Of a stretch of 64,000 nucleotides of DNA, positions 1 to 9,833 are shown in pieces; the first letter of the stretch is position 1, and every line of letters starts with the position of its first letter. The translations under genes were made by a program, and so were the position numbers. Origin of the DNA: Bacilli bacterium (GTDB lineage: Bacteria; Bacillota_I; Bacilli_A; RF39; UBA660); NCBI GenBank assembly GCA_017460175.1, contig JAFUBO010000005.1, positions 85,082 to 149,081 of the forward strand, read 5' to 3'. Below the pieces are notes generated by a model. The model saw only the letters and a list, made by a program, of their open reading frames with translations, made no database searches and had not been told where the DNA came from.

Positions 1-1
1 A

Positions 2-1309
2 TTATCACCAAAAGACAAAAGAAAATGTTTAGAAGTAATTTATACTGGTATTGATAGATTAAGTGTTAAGAAAAAAATTAAAAAGAGAAATGGTTTTCAT
101 ATAGATTTTTTAAATAAGTTAGTTGATAGTATAAAGGGTAATGATGATAAAGAAATAAAGATAGATGAGCTTGCTAATAAATATAATATATCTGTTATTT
201 TTAATTCAGAAATAATGTGTCAGTTAGGAACATTAAAAACAAAAATTGGTATGATGGAAGATAGAATTGTTGTTGATGATTATACAATTACAATTGATAA
301 AGAAAGTGCAATAGAAATAGATGATGCATTAACTTGTAGAAGACTTCCTAATGGTAATTATTTGTTAGGAGTTCATATTGCTTCTGTATTAGCGTATTTC
401 CCTTACGAATCAGAAATTGTGCAAGAAGCAATTAATAGAAATAGATCAATTTATTTACCGAAGAAATATCAAAATAAAGAAAATGATTTTGATAGAGTTA
501 TACCAATCTTTCCATATAATTTTTCAGCTTGTCGTGCCTCGTTAATTCCAGGAGAAGAAAGATTAACAAGAAGTTATTTCTTTGAAATAGATCAAAAAGG
601 TGATGTTGTACATGAAGAATTTAGAAAATCAATTATAAAGAGTGATAAAAAAGCAACATATAATGAGATTAATGAAGTATTAATTAAAGGATCAAAAGAT
701 AAACAATTACAAGAAGTTGTTACTAATTTATCTCAAGTTACTAATTTATTAGATAAGAAGTATAAAATAGAAAAAATATATGAAGATATAAAAGAAAATA
801 TAGATGACTTTTCAGATATTACTGTTAAAAATATAGGAGCTGAAAAAATAATAAACAAAGTAATGTTATTAACAGGTAATAGAGTAGCTTCATTTTTTTA
901 TAATAATAATTATCCATGTTTATATCGAGTACATGAAGTTAATGAAGAAAATATTATTAACTTACAAAGTATGATTGATAATTTAAATAGAACTTATGGT
1001 GGTGGAGAATATCAAAAATTATTACAATTAATTAGTGGAATATATCCTAAAGGATGGTATGCAACTAGTGGATCACATTATGGTTTAGGTTTAGATCATT
1101 ATTGTCATTGTACATCAGGATTAAGACGTTCTGCTGATATTGTAGTAGAACATGGATTGGAGATTTGTTATGATAATATACCAAATAATAATGATTTAAA
1201 TTATTATAAAAATGAAGTAGAAAAAAGAGCTATACAAATTAATTCTAAAACTAGTCCAATTGAGTGGTTTATTAAAGATTATAAGAGAGCTTATCAGAAA
1301 AGAAGATAG
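2..1309 (+). CDS. Divergent RNB-family (RNase II/R-like) ribonuclease, 5' truncated by window edge
   Basis: The reading frame is open from base 2, so the N-terminus lies outside the window. RNB exoribonucleases degrade RNA 3' to 5' at a cluster of Asp residues. The signature appears as DKESAIEIDDAL (bases 296-331); the position equivalent to the second of four RNase II catalytic Asp residues is Glu (314-316). Later blocks YRVHE and HYGLGLDHYCHCTSGLRRSAD (in two parts, near 1075-1138) match the RNB C-terminal core, but the near-invariant SPIRRY segment reads SGLRRS. The protein ends soon after the RNB core, with no S1 domain, unlike RNase R. Its stop codon lies in the loop of a terminator hairpin. 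I am confident of the family, less of activity or substrate. Confidence 0.8.
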   Translation, partial: LSPKDKRKCLEVIYTGIDRLSVKKKIKKRNGFHIDFLNKLVDSIKGNDDKEIKIDELANKYNISVIFNSEIMCQLGTLKTKIGMMEDRIVVDDYTITIDKESAIEIDDALTCRRLPNGNYLLGVHIASVLAYFPYESEIVQEAINRNRSIYLPKKYQNKENDFDRVIPIFPYNFSACRASLIPGEERLTRSYFFEIDQKGDVVHEEFRKSIIKSDKKATYNEINEVLIKGSKDKQLQEVVTNLSQVTNLLDKKYKIEKIYEDIKENIDDFSDITVKNIGAEKIINKVMLLTGNRVASFFYNNNYPCLYRVHEVNEENIINLQSMIDNLNRTYGGGEYQKLLQLISGIYPKGWYATSGSHYGLGLDHYCHCTSGLRRSADIVVEHGLEICYDNIPNNNDLNYYKNEVEKRAIQINSKTSPIEWFIKDYKRAYQKRR

Positions 1310-1319
1310 TTCTTTTTTT
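1298..1319 (+). terminator. Intrinsic terminator of the RNB gene
   Basis: A 7-bp stem (AAAAGAA 1298-1304 with TTCTTTT 1310-1316) runs into a T tract. The TAG stop codon of the RNB gene (1307-1309) is in the loop. Confidence 0.55.
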
Positions 1320-1320
1320 G

Positions 1321-1349
1321 TTGATATTATTTTTATTTTATATTATACT
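1321..1349 (+). promoter_or_regulatory. Promoter for giant prepilin gene
   Basis: TTGATA (1321-1326) and TATACT (1344-1349) are separated by exactly 17 bases, a good sigma-A arrangement, 34 bases before the proposed TTG start. Confidence 0.6.
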
Positions 1350-1382
1350 ATTACTAGTATAGTAGAATAGTAGGTGATATAT

Positions 1383-4300
1383 TTGAAACTAAATAAAAAA
1401 GGATTTACTTTAACAGAATTATTAGTGGTAATTGCGATATTAGGAATTATCACGGGACTATCAATACCATTGATTAGAAAACTATCTGCTACTTTTGAAT
1501 TAAAGAAATATCAAAATTATGCAGATGGATTATTGGCTTCTGCAAAAATTTATAATAATTCTTATTCTGAGGATTTATTTGGTCATAATGAAAATGGTTG
1601 TGCATATATAACTTATGGTCAATTAGTAGAAAAAGACTTATTAAAAGATATTGGAATAGATGATGTATCTTGTAATAGTGATTCTACATTTGTTAGAGTT
1701 ATAAAACAACGTGATAAATATAGTTATGCAGGATTCTTAGGATGTGGTAAAAAAACAAATGGAAAAGTAGAAAATATTGAAGTTTCATTACCAGAAGCAA
1801 ATACAGAATATGCAATGGATCCTACTTATTGTACTGGAACACTTTCAAATAATTTACTTATTGGTGTTGATACTAGTGATATAGGAAAAACATTTAATAA
1901 GAAAAGGAAGGAAACTCATGTAATAATAAGAAGTGGTACAGGTATTGATAATAATGTAGTACTTTATACAACATGGAGTTTAGATAAAAATTTTGATACT
2001 GCTACAGGATGGACACAAGCGACTTTTAATACGAAAAGTCAAGAAAAGCAGGAAAGTGAATTATCAAAAGGAAATGTAGTATCTGCAGAGTCAAATCAGT
2101 TAAAAACTCCAGAAAATGGAAATGGACAATATTATTTATTAGTAAGAGTAGATAATTTACAAGATTTATATGGAAGTAAATGGAAAAATCTTTCACAACC
2201 AGACAGTCAATATTTAAGTTTTGGACCATTTAGTGTTGATAATACACCTCCAGTGATAACAGCTGGTATATTTAAATGTGATGAAAATAAAAATAAAGTT
2301 GGTAATACACCACTTATAACAAAGACTTCTACTGAATTAAATGGTAATACATTTAATTTGTCGACTATGCCAGGAAATAATGGTGGATGGTTAAATAGCA
2401 GTATTTTCCCTAATGGAATATGCTTTAGTATGAATTTAAAAGATAATTATTCTTTAAAATCAAGTACATGGAAATGGAATACAGCAGGATTAGATGAAAA
2501 TTCTTCAGGTGTAAAAGAATTAAATGGTGGAAGTAGTGTGTCAAATTATGATTCATCTACTACTAAAGAGACACAAAGAAATACTAGTATTACAGCAAAT
2601 GGATATAGATATATTCAATTAGCTGTGACAGATTTAGCAGGAAATGAATCTACTGTTAAAATGAAATTTAATTTAGATAATAGTTCACCAAAGATAGTAG
2701 TTAATGCTTATAAGTGTGACGAATCGAAAAATAAGACTGGTAATGCAGTTGCAACTAAGACAGTTAATTCTGGTTCTGCTACTGTAAATTCCACATCTTT
2801 TGAAGGAAATCATAATGGGTGGTTGAATAAAGCTAATTATGCTAATGGAGTATGTTTCAATTATAAAATAAGTGATCCAAATGGAATTAGATCAAGATAC
2901 TTCAATTGGAATAGTAGTGGTTTAAAGGAAAATGCAGAAGGATATCAAAATTTTGTAGATACAGATCAACATAGTATATATGATACTATAGAAACTGAAA
3001 AATCTTACACTGCATCTATTTCAGCAGATGGACATAGATATGCAAGAATAAGTGCAAAAGATAATGCTGGTAATGAAACTTATATTAATTTTGACATGAA
3101 GTTGGATAAAGTAGGACCTAATGCACCTACTGTAAAAGGATATCAAAAAGATAGTTCGGCAAATGCAACTAGTTCAAGTGGTCTAACTGAGATAGCTTCT
3201 TCTACTTGGTCTAAGAAAACAATATTTACTGAAGCAACAGGTTCATCTGATTCATTAAGTGGTAATGTTACATATACATATACAACAACAGGCGCAACGC
3301 AAAATGAGACACAAACGAAAAATTATAGAAATATAAATGCTCAGGGTGAATCAACAATATCATATAAAGCATGTGATAAAGCGGGAAATTGTTCTTCTCA
3401 AACATCGTATGTTACTAAGATAGATTATACTTCACCAACTATAGTGGCTAAAGTTTATAAATGTGATAGTAATCATAAAATAACAGGAAGTGCAATTGCA
3501 AGTAAAACATTATCATCAGGTTCGACTGTGGTAAGTCTTGCTAATGTTACTGGAGCATCTAATGGTTGGTTGAATAAAGATAAATATCCTTATGGTGTAT
3601 GTTTTGATTTTTCATATTCTGATTCAGTTGGTTTAAAAAGAATGGACTTTAATTGGAATGATAGTGGTTTAAAGGAAAATGCATCTGGTTATAAAAATTT
3701 AGTGGATGATAATGAACATAAAACTTATGGAGTTTATAGTGCTGGAACAACATCACGTGATTATTCTACTTATATAGGGGCTGACGGACATAGATATGTA
3801 AGAATAACTGTAAAAGATCATGTTGAAAATACTACTTATATTGATTTTGATATGAAAATAGATAGAACTGCACCGACAAAACCTACAATAACAAATCCAA
3901 GTGGTGGTAATTGGACAAATAAAAATTTTGCATTGACTCTTGCAAGTACTGATGCAATATCAGGAATCAATAACTGTTATTATACATATTCATCAAGTGC
4001 TACTGCAACTGGAAGTGATGATTCTACTCAATGGAAAAAATCTAGTGGAACAGTAATTTCCAAAGGATTTGAAACAAGTGATTTTTCAGCAGAGAGAAAT
4101 CAGGATGTTTATTTAAAAATATGTGATAAAGCAGGAAATTGTTCTGATAAGAATAGTACTAGAATAAGAATAGATAAAACTTCGCCAGATACACCAACTA
4201 TAAGTGCTACATCAGATGGTAGTTCATATGACGGTAGTTCGTTTACTGATGAAGATATTGATGTTACATTAAAAAGTAGTGATAGTTCTTCTGGTATAAA

Positions 4301-4931
4301 TTATTTCCAATATACTTATAATACGTCATATACTAGTATTGGTACATGTACTGATCATTATGATTGTTGGAAAACATATTTAGAAAGTGATGGTGCAGTA
4401 TACTCTGACAATAATAAAACATTAAAAACAGATCCATTTACAGCAGAAAGAGATCAAAATGCTTATTTTAGGGCATGCGATAAAGCAGGAAATTGTTCTG
4501 GAGTAAGTAGTTTAAGGATAAAAATTAAAAGAGATTCTGGAGGTTCCGGAGGCAGTGGTGGTGGATCATCATGTACACCTGATTGTGGTTATCCTAAAAA
4601 ATATGAAGGTACTTGGGGTGCAGGATGTAGTAATGGTTATTACACACAAAGCGATTGGGATAAACATGCATGTAATACTGATGTTTCACGTGGCTGTAAA
4701 GAATGGGGAAATTATACAACTTCTGGAGGACCATGGACTAAGTCTAATAGTGCTTGTGGAGGAAAAGACCCTTGTGAATTATATGATTCAACAAATAATA
4801 CACGATATAAATATAGTGGTAAAGGTTCATGTGGTTCATCAGGATGTAATTATAGTAAGAGAGCAAAATGTACTAAAGGTAATCCACCAGAGGGTCAAGG
4901 ATTAAATGTTGTATATTATTGTTGTAAATAA
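1383..4931 (+). CDS. Giant type IV prepilin-like, Ig-like-repeat surface protein with Cys-rich C-terminus
   Basis: A 1182-residue exported protein whose N-terminus is a class III (prepilin) signal: KLNKKG|FTLTELLVVIAIL, with the +5 Glu and a hydrophobic helix to about residue 30. I chose the TTG start at 1383 because AGGTGA (1372-1377) sits 5 bases before it; a GTG at 1374 overlaps that site. After a pilin-like region come repeats opening with D-x-(T/S)-x-P at about residues 286, 432, 575, 681, 827 and 931. Three (286, 432, 681) are long homologous units with KCDxxxxxxG and WLN motifs; the others resemble bacterial Ig-like domains with CDKAGNCS motifs. A GGSGGSGGGSS linker near 1053 leads to a Cys-rich tail ending YYCCK. 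Canonical pilins are 120-200 residues, so this is probably an adhesin or large minor pilin (inference). Confidence 0.85.
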   Translation: MKLNKKGFTLTELLVVIAILGIITGLSIPLIRKLSATFELKKYQNYADGLLASAKIYNNSYSEDLFGHNENGCAYITYGQLVEKDLLKDIGIDDVSCNSDSTFVRVIKQRDKYSYAGFLGCGKKTNGKVENIEVSLPEANTEYAMDPTYCTGTLSNNLLIGVDTSDIGKTFNKKRKETHVIIRSGTGIDNNVVLYTTWSLDKNFDTATGWTQATFNTKSQEKQESELSKGNVVSAESNQLKTPENGNGQYYLLVRVDNLQDLYGSKWKNLSQPDSQYLSFGPFSVDNTPPVITAGIFKCDENKNKVGNTPLITKTSTELNGNTFNLSTMPGNNGGWLNSSIFPNGICFSMNLKDNYSLKSSTWKWNTAGLDENSSGVKELNGGSSVSNYDSSTTKETQRNTSITANGYRYIQLAVTDLAGNESTVKMKFNLDNSSPKIVVNAYKCDESKNKTGNAVATKTVNSGSATVNSTSFEGNHNGWLNKANYANGVCFNYKISDPNGIRSRYFNWNSSGLKENAEGYQNFVDTDQHSIYDTIETEKSYTASISADGHRYARISAKDNAGNETYINFDMKLDKVGPNAPTVKGYQKDSSANATSSSGLTEIASSTWSKKTIFTEATGSSDSLSGNVTYTYTTTGATQNETQTKNYRNINAQGESTISYKACDKAGNCSSQTSYVTKIDYTSPTIVAKVYKCDSNHKITGSAIASKTLSSGSTVVSLANVTGASNGWLNKDKYPYGVCFDFSYSDSVGLKRMDFNWNDSGLKENASGYKNLVDDNEHKTYGVYSAGTTSRDYSTYIGADGHRYVRITVKDHVENTTYIDFDMKIDRTAPTKPTITNPSGGNWTNKNFALTLASTDAISGINNCYYTYSSSATATGSDDSTQWKKSSGTVISKGFETSDFSAERNQDVYLKICDKAGNCSDKNSTRIRIDKTSPDTPTISATSDGSSYDGSSFTDEDIDVTLKSSDSSSGINYFQYTYNTSYTSIGTCTDHYDCWKTYLESDGAVYSDNNKTLKTDPFTAERDQNAYFRACDKAGNCSGVSSLRIKIKRDSGGSGGSGGGSSCTPDCGYPKKYEGTWGAGCSNGYYTQSDWDKHACNTDVSRGCKEWGNYTTSGGPWTKSNSACGGKDPCELYDSTNNTRYKYSGKGSCGSSGCNYSKRAKCTKGNPPEGQGLNVVYYCCK

Positions 4932-4937
4932 TAAAAC

Positions 4938-4966
4938 TTGTAAAATTTAGTTAAGTGTGATATATT
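4938..4966 (+). promoter_or_regulatory. Promoter of the thrS T-box leader
   Basis: TTGTAA (4938-4943), a 17-base spacer and TATATT (4961-4966). The predicted start site falls just before the T-box stem I. Confidence 0.5.
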
Positions 4967-4976
4967 ATGTTTTGTA

Positions 4977-5172
4977 AATACATTGACAAAGGACATGATA
5001 GATTAAGATTGTTTTTAGAGAGTTTGTGGTTGGTGAAAACAAATAACATATTAATTTATTACTACCTTTTGAGTAGAACTATGAAAAGTAGTTCCGGGAT
5101 GACCGTTATTAGATTAAGTTAAACAAAGGATGGTACCGTCTATTAGACTCCTGTACTGTCCTTTTTATTTTT
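4977..5172 (+). ncRNA. T-box riboswitch (Thr specifier) upstream of thrS
   Basis: The leader contains the T-box core AGGATGGTACCG (near 5128-5139); its TGGT is complementary to a tRNA 3' end of ACCA. Stem I base closes with AAAGG (4988-4992) and CCTTT (5065-5069). The triplet just inside is ACT (5061-5063) followed by A, a Thr specifier. The distal stem I motif AGAGAGTTTGTGGTTGGTG lies upstream. The terminator pairs AAGGATGGTAC with GTACTGTCCTT (to about 5165) before a T tract; uncharged tRNA-Thr would stabilise the antiterminator and allow thrS transcription. Confidence 0.92.
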
Positions 5173-5185
5173 TGGAGGGAAGATT

Positions 5186-6949
5186 ATGATAAATATTAAA
5201 GAAGATGAAAAATTGAGTGTATTAAATCACTCATGTGCTCATTTGATGGCACAAGCAATAACTCATTTATATCCTAATGCAAAGTTTTGGGTAGGACCTG
5301 CTATTGAAGAAGGGTTCTATTATGACATTGACTTAGGAGATGAGGTAATTAAAGAAGAAGATTTAGAGAAAATTGAAAGAGAAATGAAGAAATGCTCTAA
5401 ATCTGCTAAAAATATTATTAGAAGAGAATTATCTAAAGAAGAAGCATTAGATATGTTTAAAGATGATCCATATAAAATAGATTTAATAAGTAGAATGGAT
5501 GAAAGTGAAAATGTAATTACTTGTTATTCTCAAGGAGATTTTACTGATCTTTGTCGTGGACCTCATGTAGAAAATACTAAGTTAATTAAATATTTTAAGT
5601 TATTAAAAGTTTCAGGAGCTTACTGGAAAGGTGATGCTAAAAATAAAATGCTTCAAAGAATATATGGAGTATGTTTTGAAAATGAAGAGGATTTAAATAA
5701 TTATCTTCAAGAATTAGAAGAAGCAAAAGAAAGAGATCACAGAAAAATAGGTAAAGACTTAGGTATTTATATGATGAGTGATTTAGTAGGTAGAGGACTT
5801 CCAATGTACTTACCTAATGGATTCATTTTATGGAATGAGTTAGAAAACTATATTAGAAATAAAGAATTAAAAAGAGGATATTTGCATGTTCAAACTCCAC
5901 CACTAGGAAATGTTGAACTTTATAAAACTAGTGGTCATTGGGAACATTATCAAGATTCTATGTTTCCTAAAATGGAAGTTGAAGGAGAAGAGTTTGTTCT
6001 TCGTCCAATGAATTGTCCACATCACATGGTTATTTATGGTAATGATATTCATTCATACCGTGATTTACCTTTAAGAATAGCAGAGATTGCTAGAGACTGT
6101 AGATATGAATCTAGTGGGGCTTTAAAAGGAATTGAAAGAGTTAGAACTTTCTGTCAAAATGATTCACATATATTCTGTACTTTAGAACAAGTTGAAAGTG
6201 AATTTAAAGGTGTAGTTGATTTAATATTAGAATGTTATAAAGAATTAGGTATTAAAAATTATAGATTTGAATTATCACTTAGAGACCCTGAAGACAAAGT
6301 AAAATATCATCATGATGATGAAATGTGGGATAAAGCAGAAAATATGTTAAGACAAGTATTAAATGATTTAAAAATTGATTATGTTGAAAAAATTGGTGAA
6401 GCAGCATTTTATGGACCAAAACTTGATGTACAAGTTAAACCTGCAGTAGGTAATGAAATAACTTTATCAACTTGTCAATTAGATTTCTGTCTACCAGCTA
6501 AGTTTGATTTAACTTATGTAGATAGTGATGGAGGACATAAAACTCCTGTAGTTTTACATAGAGCTGTATTTGGTTCAATCGATAGATTTATTGCTTATTA
6601 CTTAGAAGAAACTAAGGGTAATCTTCCTACATGGTTAGCACCAACTCAAGTTGTTGTGATGCCAGTAAACATAGAGTATCAAGGTGAATATGCTAAAGAA
6701 ATCTATGAATTATTAAAAAATAATGATATTAGAGTAGAGTTAGATGATCGTAATGAGAAATTAGGATATAGATTAAGAGAGGCTCAAACAAAGAAAATAC
6801 CTTATACATTAATCTTAGGTGATAATGAAAAGGAAAATAATCAAATTAGTTATAGATTATTTGGTAGTAAGGATACTACTACATTAGGTAAAGATGAATT
6901 TGTTAAACTTATTAAAGATGAAATAGCTAATAGATTATTAAGAAAGTAG
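5186..6949 (+). CDS. thrS: Threonyl-tRNA synthetase lacking the N-terminal TGS domain
   Basis: Class II aminoacyl-tRNA synthetase that charges tRNA-Thr in the cytoplasm. At 587 residues it is about 50-60 shorter than usual: it begins directly at the editing domain (HSCAHLMAQA, residues 11-20), so the ubiquitin-like TGS module is absent. The strong site GGAGGG at 5174-5179 supports this start, so the shortness is not an annotation error. Class II motif 2 (FVLRPMNCPHHM), the zinc/active-site region and a C-terminal anticodon-binding domain (QVVVMPVN onward) are present. It is controlled by the T-box just upstream and ends in a hairpin containing its stop codon. Confidence 0.95.
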   Translation: MINIKEDEKLSVLNHSCAHLMAQAITHLYPNAKFWVGPAIEEGFYYDIDLGDEVIKEEDLEKIEREMKKCSKSAKNIIRRELSKEEALDMFKDDPYKIDLISRMDESENVITCYSQGDFTDLCRGPHVENTKLIKYFKLLKVSGAYWKGDAKNKMLQRIYGVCFENEEDLNNYLQELEEAKERDHRKIGKDLGIYMMSDLVGRGLPMYLPNGFILWNELENYIRNKELKRGYLHVQTPPLGNVELYKTSGHWEHYQDSMFPKMEVEGEEFVLRPMNCPHHMVIYGNDIHSYRDLPLRIAEIARDCRYESSGALKGIERVRTFCQNDSHIFCTLEQVESEFKGVVDLILECYKELGIKNYRFELSLRDPEDKVKYHHDDEMWDKAENMLRQVLNDLKIDYVEKIGEAAFYGPKLDVQVKPAVGNEITLSTCQLDFCLPAKFDLTYVDSDGGHKTPVVLHRAVFGSIDRFIAYYLEETKGNLPTWLAPTQVVVMPVNIEYQGEYAKEIYELLKNNDIRVELDDRNEKLGYRLREAQTKKIPYTLILGDNEKENNQISYRLFGSKDTTTLGKDEFVKLIKDEIANRLLRK

Positions 6950-6969
6950 TATTATTACTACTTTTTTTT
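6943..6969 (+). terminator. thrS terminator
   Basis: AAAGTAGTA (6943-6951) pairs with TACTACTTT (6956-6964) across a TTAT loop, followed by T's. The thrS stop codon is in the left arm. Confidence 0.75.
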
Positions 6970-7016
6970 ATATACAAAATATGTTATTATATATAAGTGT
7001 ATGGGTGGTGATGTCT

Positions 7017-8738
7017 ATGAATAATGATTTAATTAATCAAATTAGAAGTAAAGTAGATATTGTAGACATCATTGGTGAAAGAATACCATTAGTTTCAAAG
7101 GGTAAAAACTTTTTTGGGGTATGTCCTTTTCATGATGATACAAATCCATCTATGAGTGTATCAAGAGAAAAGCAAATTTATACTTGTTTTTCTTGTCATG
7201 CTACTGGTAATGTATTTAATTTCTTAATGGATTATGAACATATGGATTTTAAGGAAGTATTAAAATACTTAGGTGATAGAGTAGGAATAGATACTGGTAG
7301 TGTTCATGTGAGTAAGAAAAATACTAAATTTGATAAGTTTTATGATGTTTATAATTTTGCTTTAAAATATTATCAAAATAATTTAAATAGTAACATAGGA
7401 ATTAATGCTAAGAATTATTTATTAAAGAGAAAAATAGATGAAAAAATAATAAAAGAATTTGAAATAGGATTATCTTTAGAAACAAGAGATGATTTAACTA
7501 AATTACTTACAAGTAAAAATTATGATTTAGTAACTTTAAATAGAATAGGATTATCTAGTGATGATCATGATATATATAATGATAGAATAATGTTTCCATT
7601 ATATGATGTTTCTGGTAAAGTAGTAGGTTTTAGTGGAAGACGATATGATGATATTAAAGATAATAAATATGTTAATACAAAGGAAACAGATATATTTAAA
7701 AAAGGTGAAATGTTATATCACTTTCATATTGCGAAAGATGAGTGTAGAGTAAAGAAATCTGTAATAGTAATGGAAGGATTTATGGATGTTATTAGAGCAA
7801 GTACTATAGGTATTAAAAATACTGTTGCTTTAATGGGAACAGCAATGACTCATGATCAAATAAATCTTTTAAAAAGACTTTCTAAAAATATAATTTTGTG
7901 TTTAGATGGTGATGAGGCTGGAGTAAAAGCAGCACTTGCAAACGGAGAGTTATTATTAAATGAAGGTATTGAGGTTAAAGTAGTAGCACTTCCTAATCCA
8001 GATGATCCTGATAGTTATATTTTAAATAATGGTAAAGATAGATTTGTAGGGTTAATTGAAAATGCTTTAAACTTCAGTGATTTTAAAATACAAAAGTTAA
8101 AAGAAAAAGTTAATTTTTCATCTGATGAAGAGAAAGCGGATTATATTAACAAGGTTATTGAAGAAACGTCTAAGTTAGATGATGAAATAAGAAGAGAAGT
8201 TGTATTAAAAAGACTTGCAAAAGAGTTCGATATAGGGTATAATACACTGGAAATGCGTATGAATAGGCTTCTTAAAAATAAAGAAAAAAAAGAGGTTATT
8301 ATCATACCAAAAAAGAAAGTTCCTAAAAAGGATAAATATGAGAAAGCTTTTGAACAAATAATATACTTTATGCTTAATAATGATTGGATAATTACACAGG
8401 TTGAGAAGGAAAAGTTAATATTTCCTACAGAAGTAATGAGAAGTATGTGTAATGAGATAATTTATTATTATAAAAATAATGGTAATATTAATATTGCAGA
8501 TTTTTATACTTATTTAAATGGTAAAGAAAGTTTGATTGCTTTTCTAAATAGTATTTTAGCTGAAAAATATATGGAGACTACTGATAAAGAAGAGTTATTT
8601 CGTTATTTCAAAGTGGTACGAGAATATAGTACTAATGAAGAAATTAAGAGACTCACTAATTTAATGAAGAAGGAAGTAGATCCTATAGAACAAGCAAAAA
8701 TAGTAGAAAAGATTAGAAAGCTTAGGTTAGGAGAATAG
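7017..8738 (+). CDS. dnaG: DNA primase
   Basis: Synthesises RNA primers at the replication fork with DnaB helicase. The CHC2 zinc ribbon is at the N-terminus (C36-x2-H39 and C57-x2-C60), followed by the DnaG catalytic core with the TOPRIM motif VIVMEGFMD near residue 250 and LDGDEAG about 50 residues later. The C-terminal helicase-interaction region is present but poorly conserved. Of several in-frame ATGs I chose 7017, because GGGTGGTG ends at 7010 and gives a 6-base spacing; ATG 7011 is too close. The 573-residue length is typical. dnaG-rpoD is a conserved macromolecular-synthesis pair, here three bases apart. Confidence 0.95.
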   Translation: MNNDLINQIRSKVDIVDIIGERIPLVSKGKNFFGVCPFHDDTNPSMSVSREKQIYTCFSCHATGNVFNFLMDYEHMDFKEVLKYLGDRVGIDTGSVHVSKKNTKFDKFYDVYNFALKYYQNNLNSNIGINAKNYLLKRKIDEKIIKEFEIGLSLETRDDLTKLLTSKNYDLVTLNRIGLSSDDHDIYNDRIMFPLYDVSGKVVGFSGRRYDDIKDNKYVNTKETDIFKKGEMLYHFHIAKDECRVKKSVIVMEGFMDVIRASTIGIKNTVALMGTAMTHDQINLLKRLSKNIILCLDGDEAGVKAALANGELLLNEGIEVKVVALPNPDDPDSYILNNGKDRFVGLIENALNFSDFKIQKLKEKVNFSSDEEKADYINKVIEETSKLDDEIRREVVLKRLAKEFDIGYNTLEMRMNRLLKNKEKKEVIIIPKKKVPKKDKYEKAFEQIIYFMLNNDWIITQVEKEKLIFPTEVMRSMCNEIIYYYKNNGNINIADFYTYLNGKESLIAFLNSILAEKYMETTDKEELFRYFKVVREYSTNEEIKRLTNLMKKEVDPIEQAKIVEKIRKLRLGE

Positions 8739-8741
8739 ACA

Positions 8742-9833
8742 ATGGTTGAAGAAATTAAGACAATTGATGAAAGAAAAAATAAGTTACTTACGATTGGTAA
8801 ACAACAAGGTTTTGTAACTTATGAACAATTAGCTGATCAACTTAAGGGGTTAGATGTTGATAGTGATACATTAGATGAATTGTATAACTTTTTAGTTGAA
8901 AATAATATTGAAATAGTGGCTGAAGATGGTAGTGATGAAACAACAGGAGAAGAAATTACAGCTGATATGTCAGTTGAAAATTTAACATTATCTAAAGATG
9001 TTAAAATTAATGATCCAGTACGAATGTACTTAAAAGAAATTGGACGTATTAACTTACTTACATCAGATGAAGAATTTGAATATGCTCAAAGGGCTGTTGA
9101 AGGTGATGAAGAAGCTAAAAGAATGTTAGCTGAATCTAATCTTCGTTTAGTAGTATCTATAGCTAAAAGATATGTTGGTCGTGGAATGTTATTCTTAGAT
9201 TTAATTCAAGAAGGTAATATAGGATTAATGAAAGCAGTTGATAAATTTGATCCAACTAAAGGATATAAATTCTCAACATATGCGACATGGTGGATAAGAC
9301 AAGCAATAACAAGAGCTATTGCAGATCAAGCGAGAACTATTCGTGTACCAGTACATATGGTAGAAACAATTAATAAACTTGCTCGTGTTCAAAGACAATT
9401 AACTCAAGAATTAAATAGAGAGCCAACAGATGAAGAAATAGCTAAGAAGTTAGGAATTACTGTTGAAAAAGTACGTGAAGTTTATAAGATAAGTCAAGAT
9501 CCTGTATCACTTGAAACTCCAATTGGTGAAGAAGATGATTCTCACTTAGGTGATTTTATAAAAGATGAAAGAACTATGGGTCCTGAAGAGTATGCAACAG
9601 TTGAAATGTTAAAAGAAGAATTAAAAGGTGTACTTTCTACTCTTACTGAAAGAGAAGAAAAAGTATTAAGATTAAGATTTGGTCTTGATGATGGACAATG
9701 TAGAACATTGGAAGAAGTAGGACAAATTTTTGGGGTTACTCGTGAAAGAATTCGTCAAATAGAAGCTAAAGCTTTAAGAAAATTAAGACATCCATCTCGT
9801 TCTCGTAAGTTAAAGGATTTTTTAACAGATTAA
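8742..9833 (+). CDS. rpoD: Primary sigma factor (sigma-70 family, RpoD/SigA)
   Basis: Directs RNA polymerase to housekeeping promoters. The 363-residue protein has a compact region 1.1 (residues 1-75), region 1.2 ([11 protein letters not shown]), region 2 ([25 protein letters not shown], and [14 protein letters not shown] for -10 recognition), region 3, and region 4.2 ([18 protein letters not shown]) for -35 contact. AGGAG lies shortly before the ATG. It lies immediately after dnaG, and its stop codon overlaps the ATG of trmK. The consensus -10 and -35 elements elsewhere in the window are the promoters expected for this sigma. Confidence 0.97.
   Translation: MVEEIKTIDERKNKLLTIGKQQGFVTYEQLADQLKGLDVDSDTLDELYNFLVENNIEIVAEDGSDETTGEEITADMSVENLTLSKDVKINDPVRMYLKEIGRINLLTSDEEFEYAQRAVEGDEEAKRMLAESNLRLVVSIAKRYVGRGMLFLDLIQEGNIGLMKAVDKFDPTKGYKFSTYATWWIRQAITRAIADQARTIRVPVHMVETINKLARVQRQLTQELNREPTDEEIAKKLGITVEKVREVYKISQDPVSLETPIGEEDDSHLGDFIKDERTMGPEEYATVEMLKEELKGVLSTLTEREEKVLRLRFGLDDGQCRTLEEVGQIFGVTRERIRQIEAKALRKLRHPSRSRKLKDFLTD

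Noticed and set aside
4555-4905. 116-residue plus-strand frame within the giant prepilin gene
   Set aside because: Out-of-frame shadow over the Gly/Cys-rich 3' region; no ribosome-binding site and no domain.
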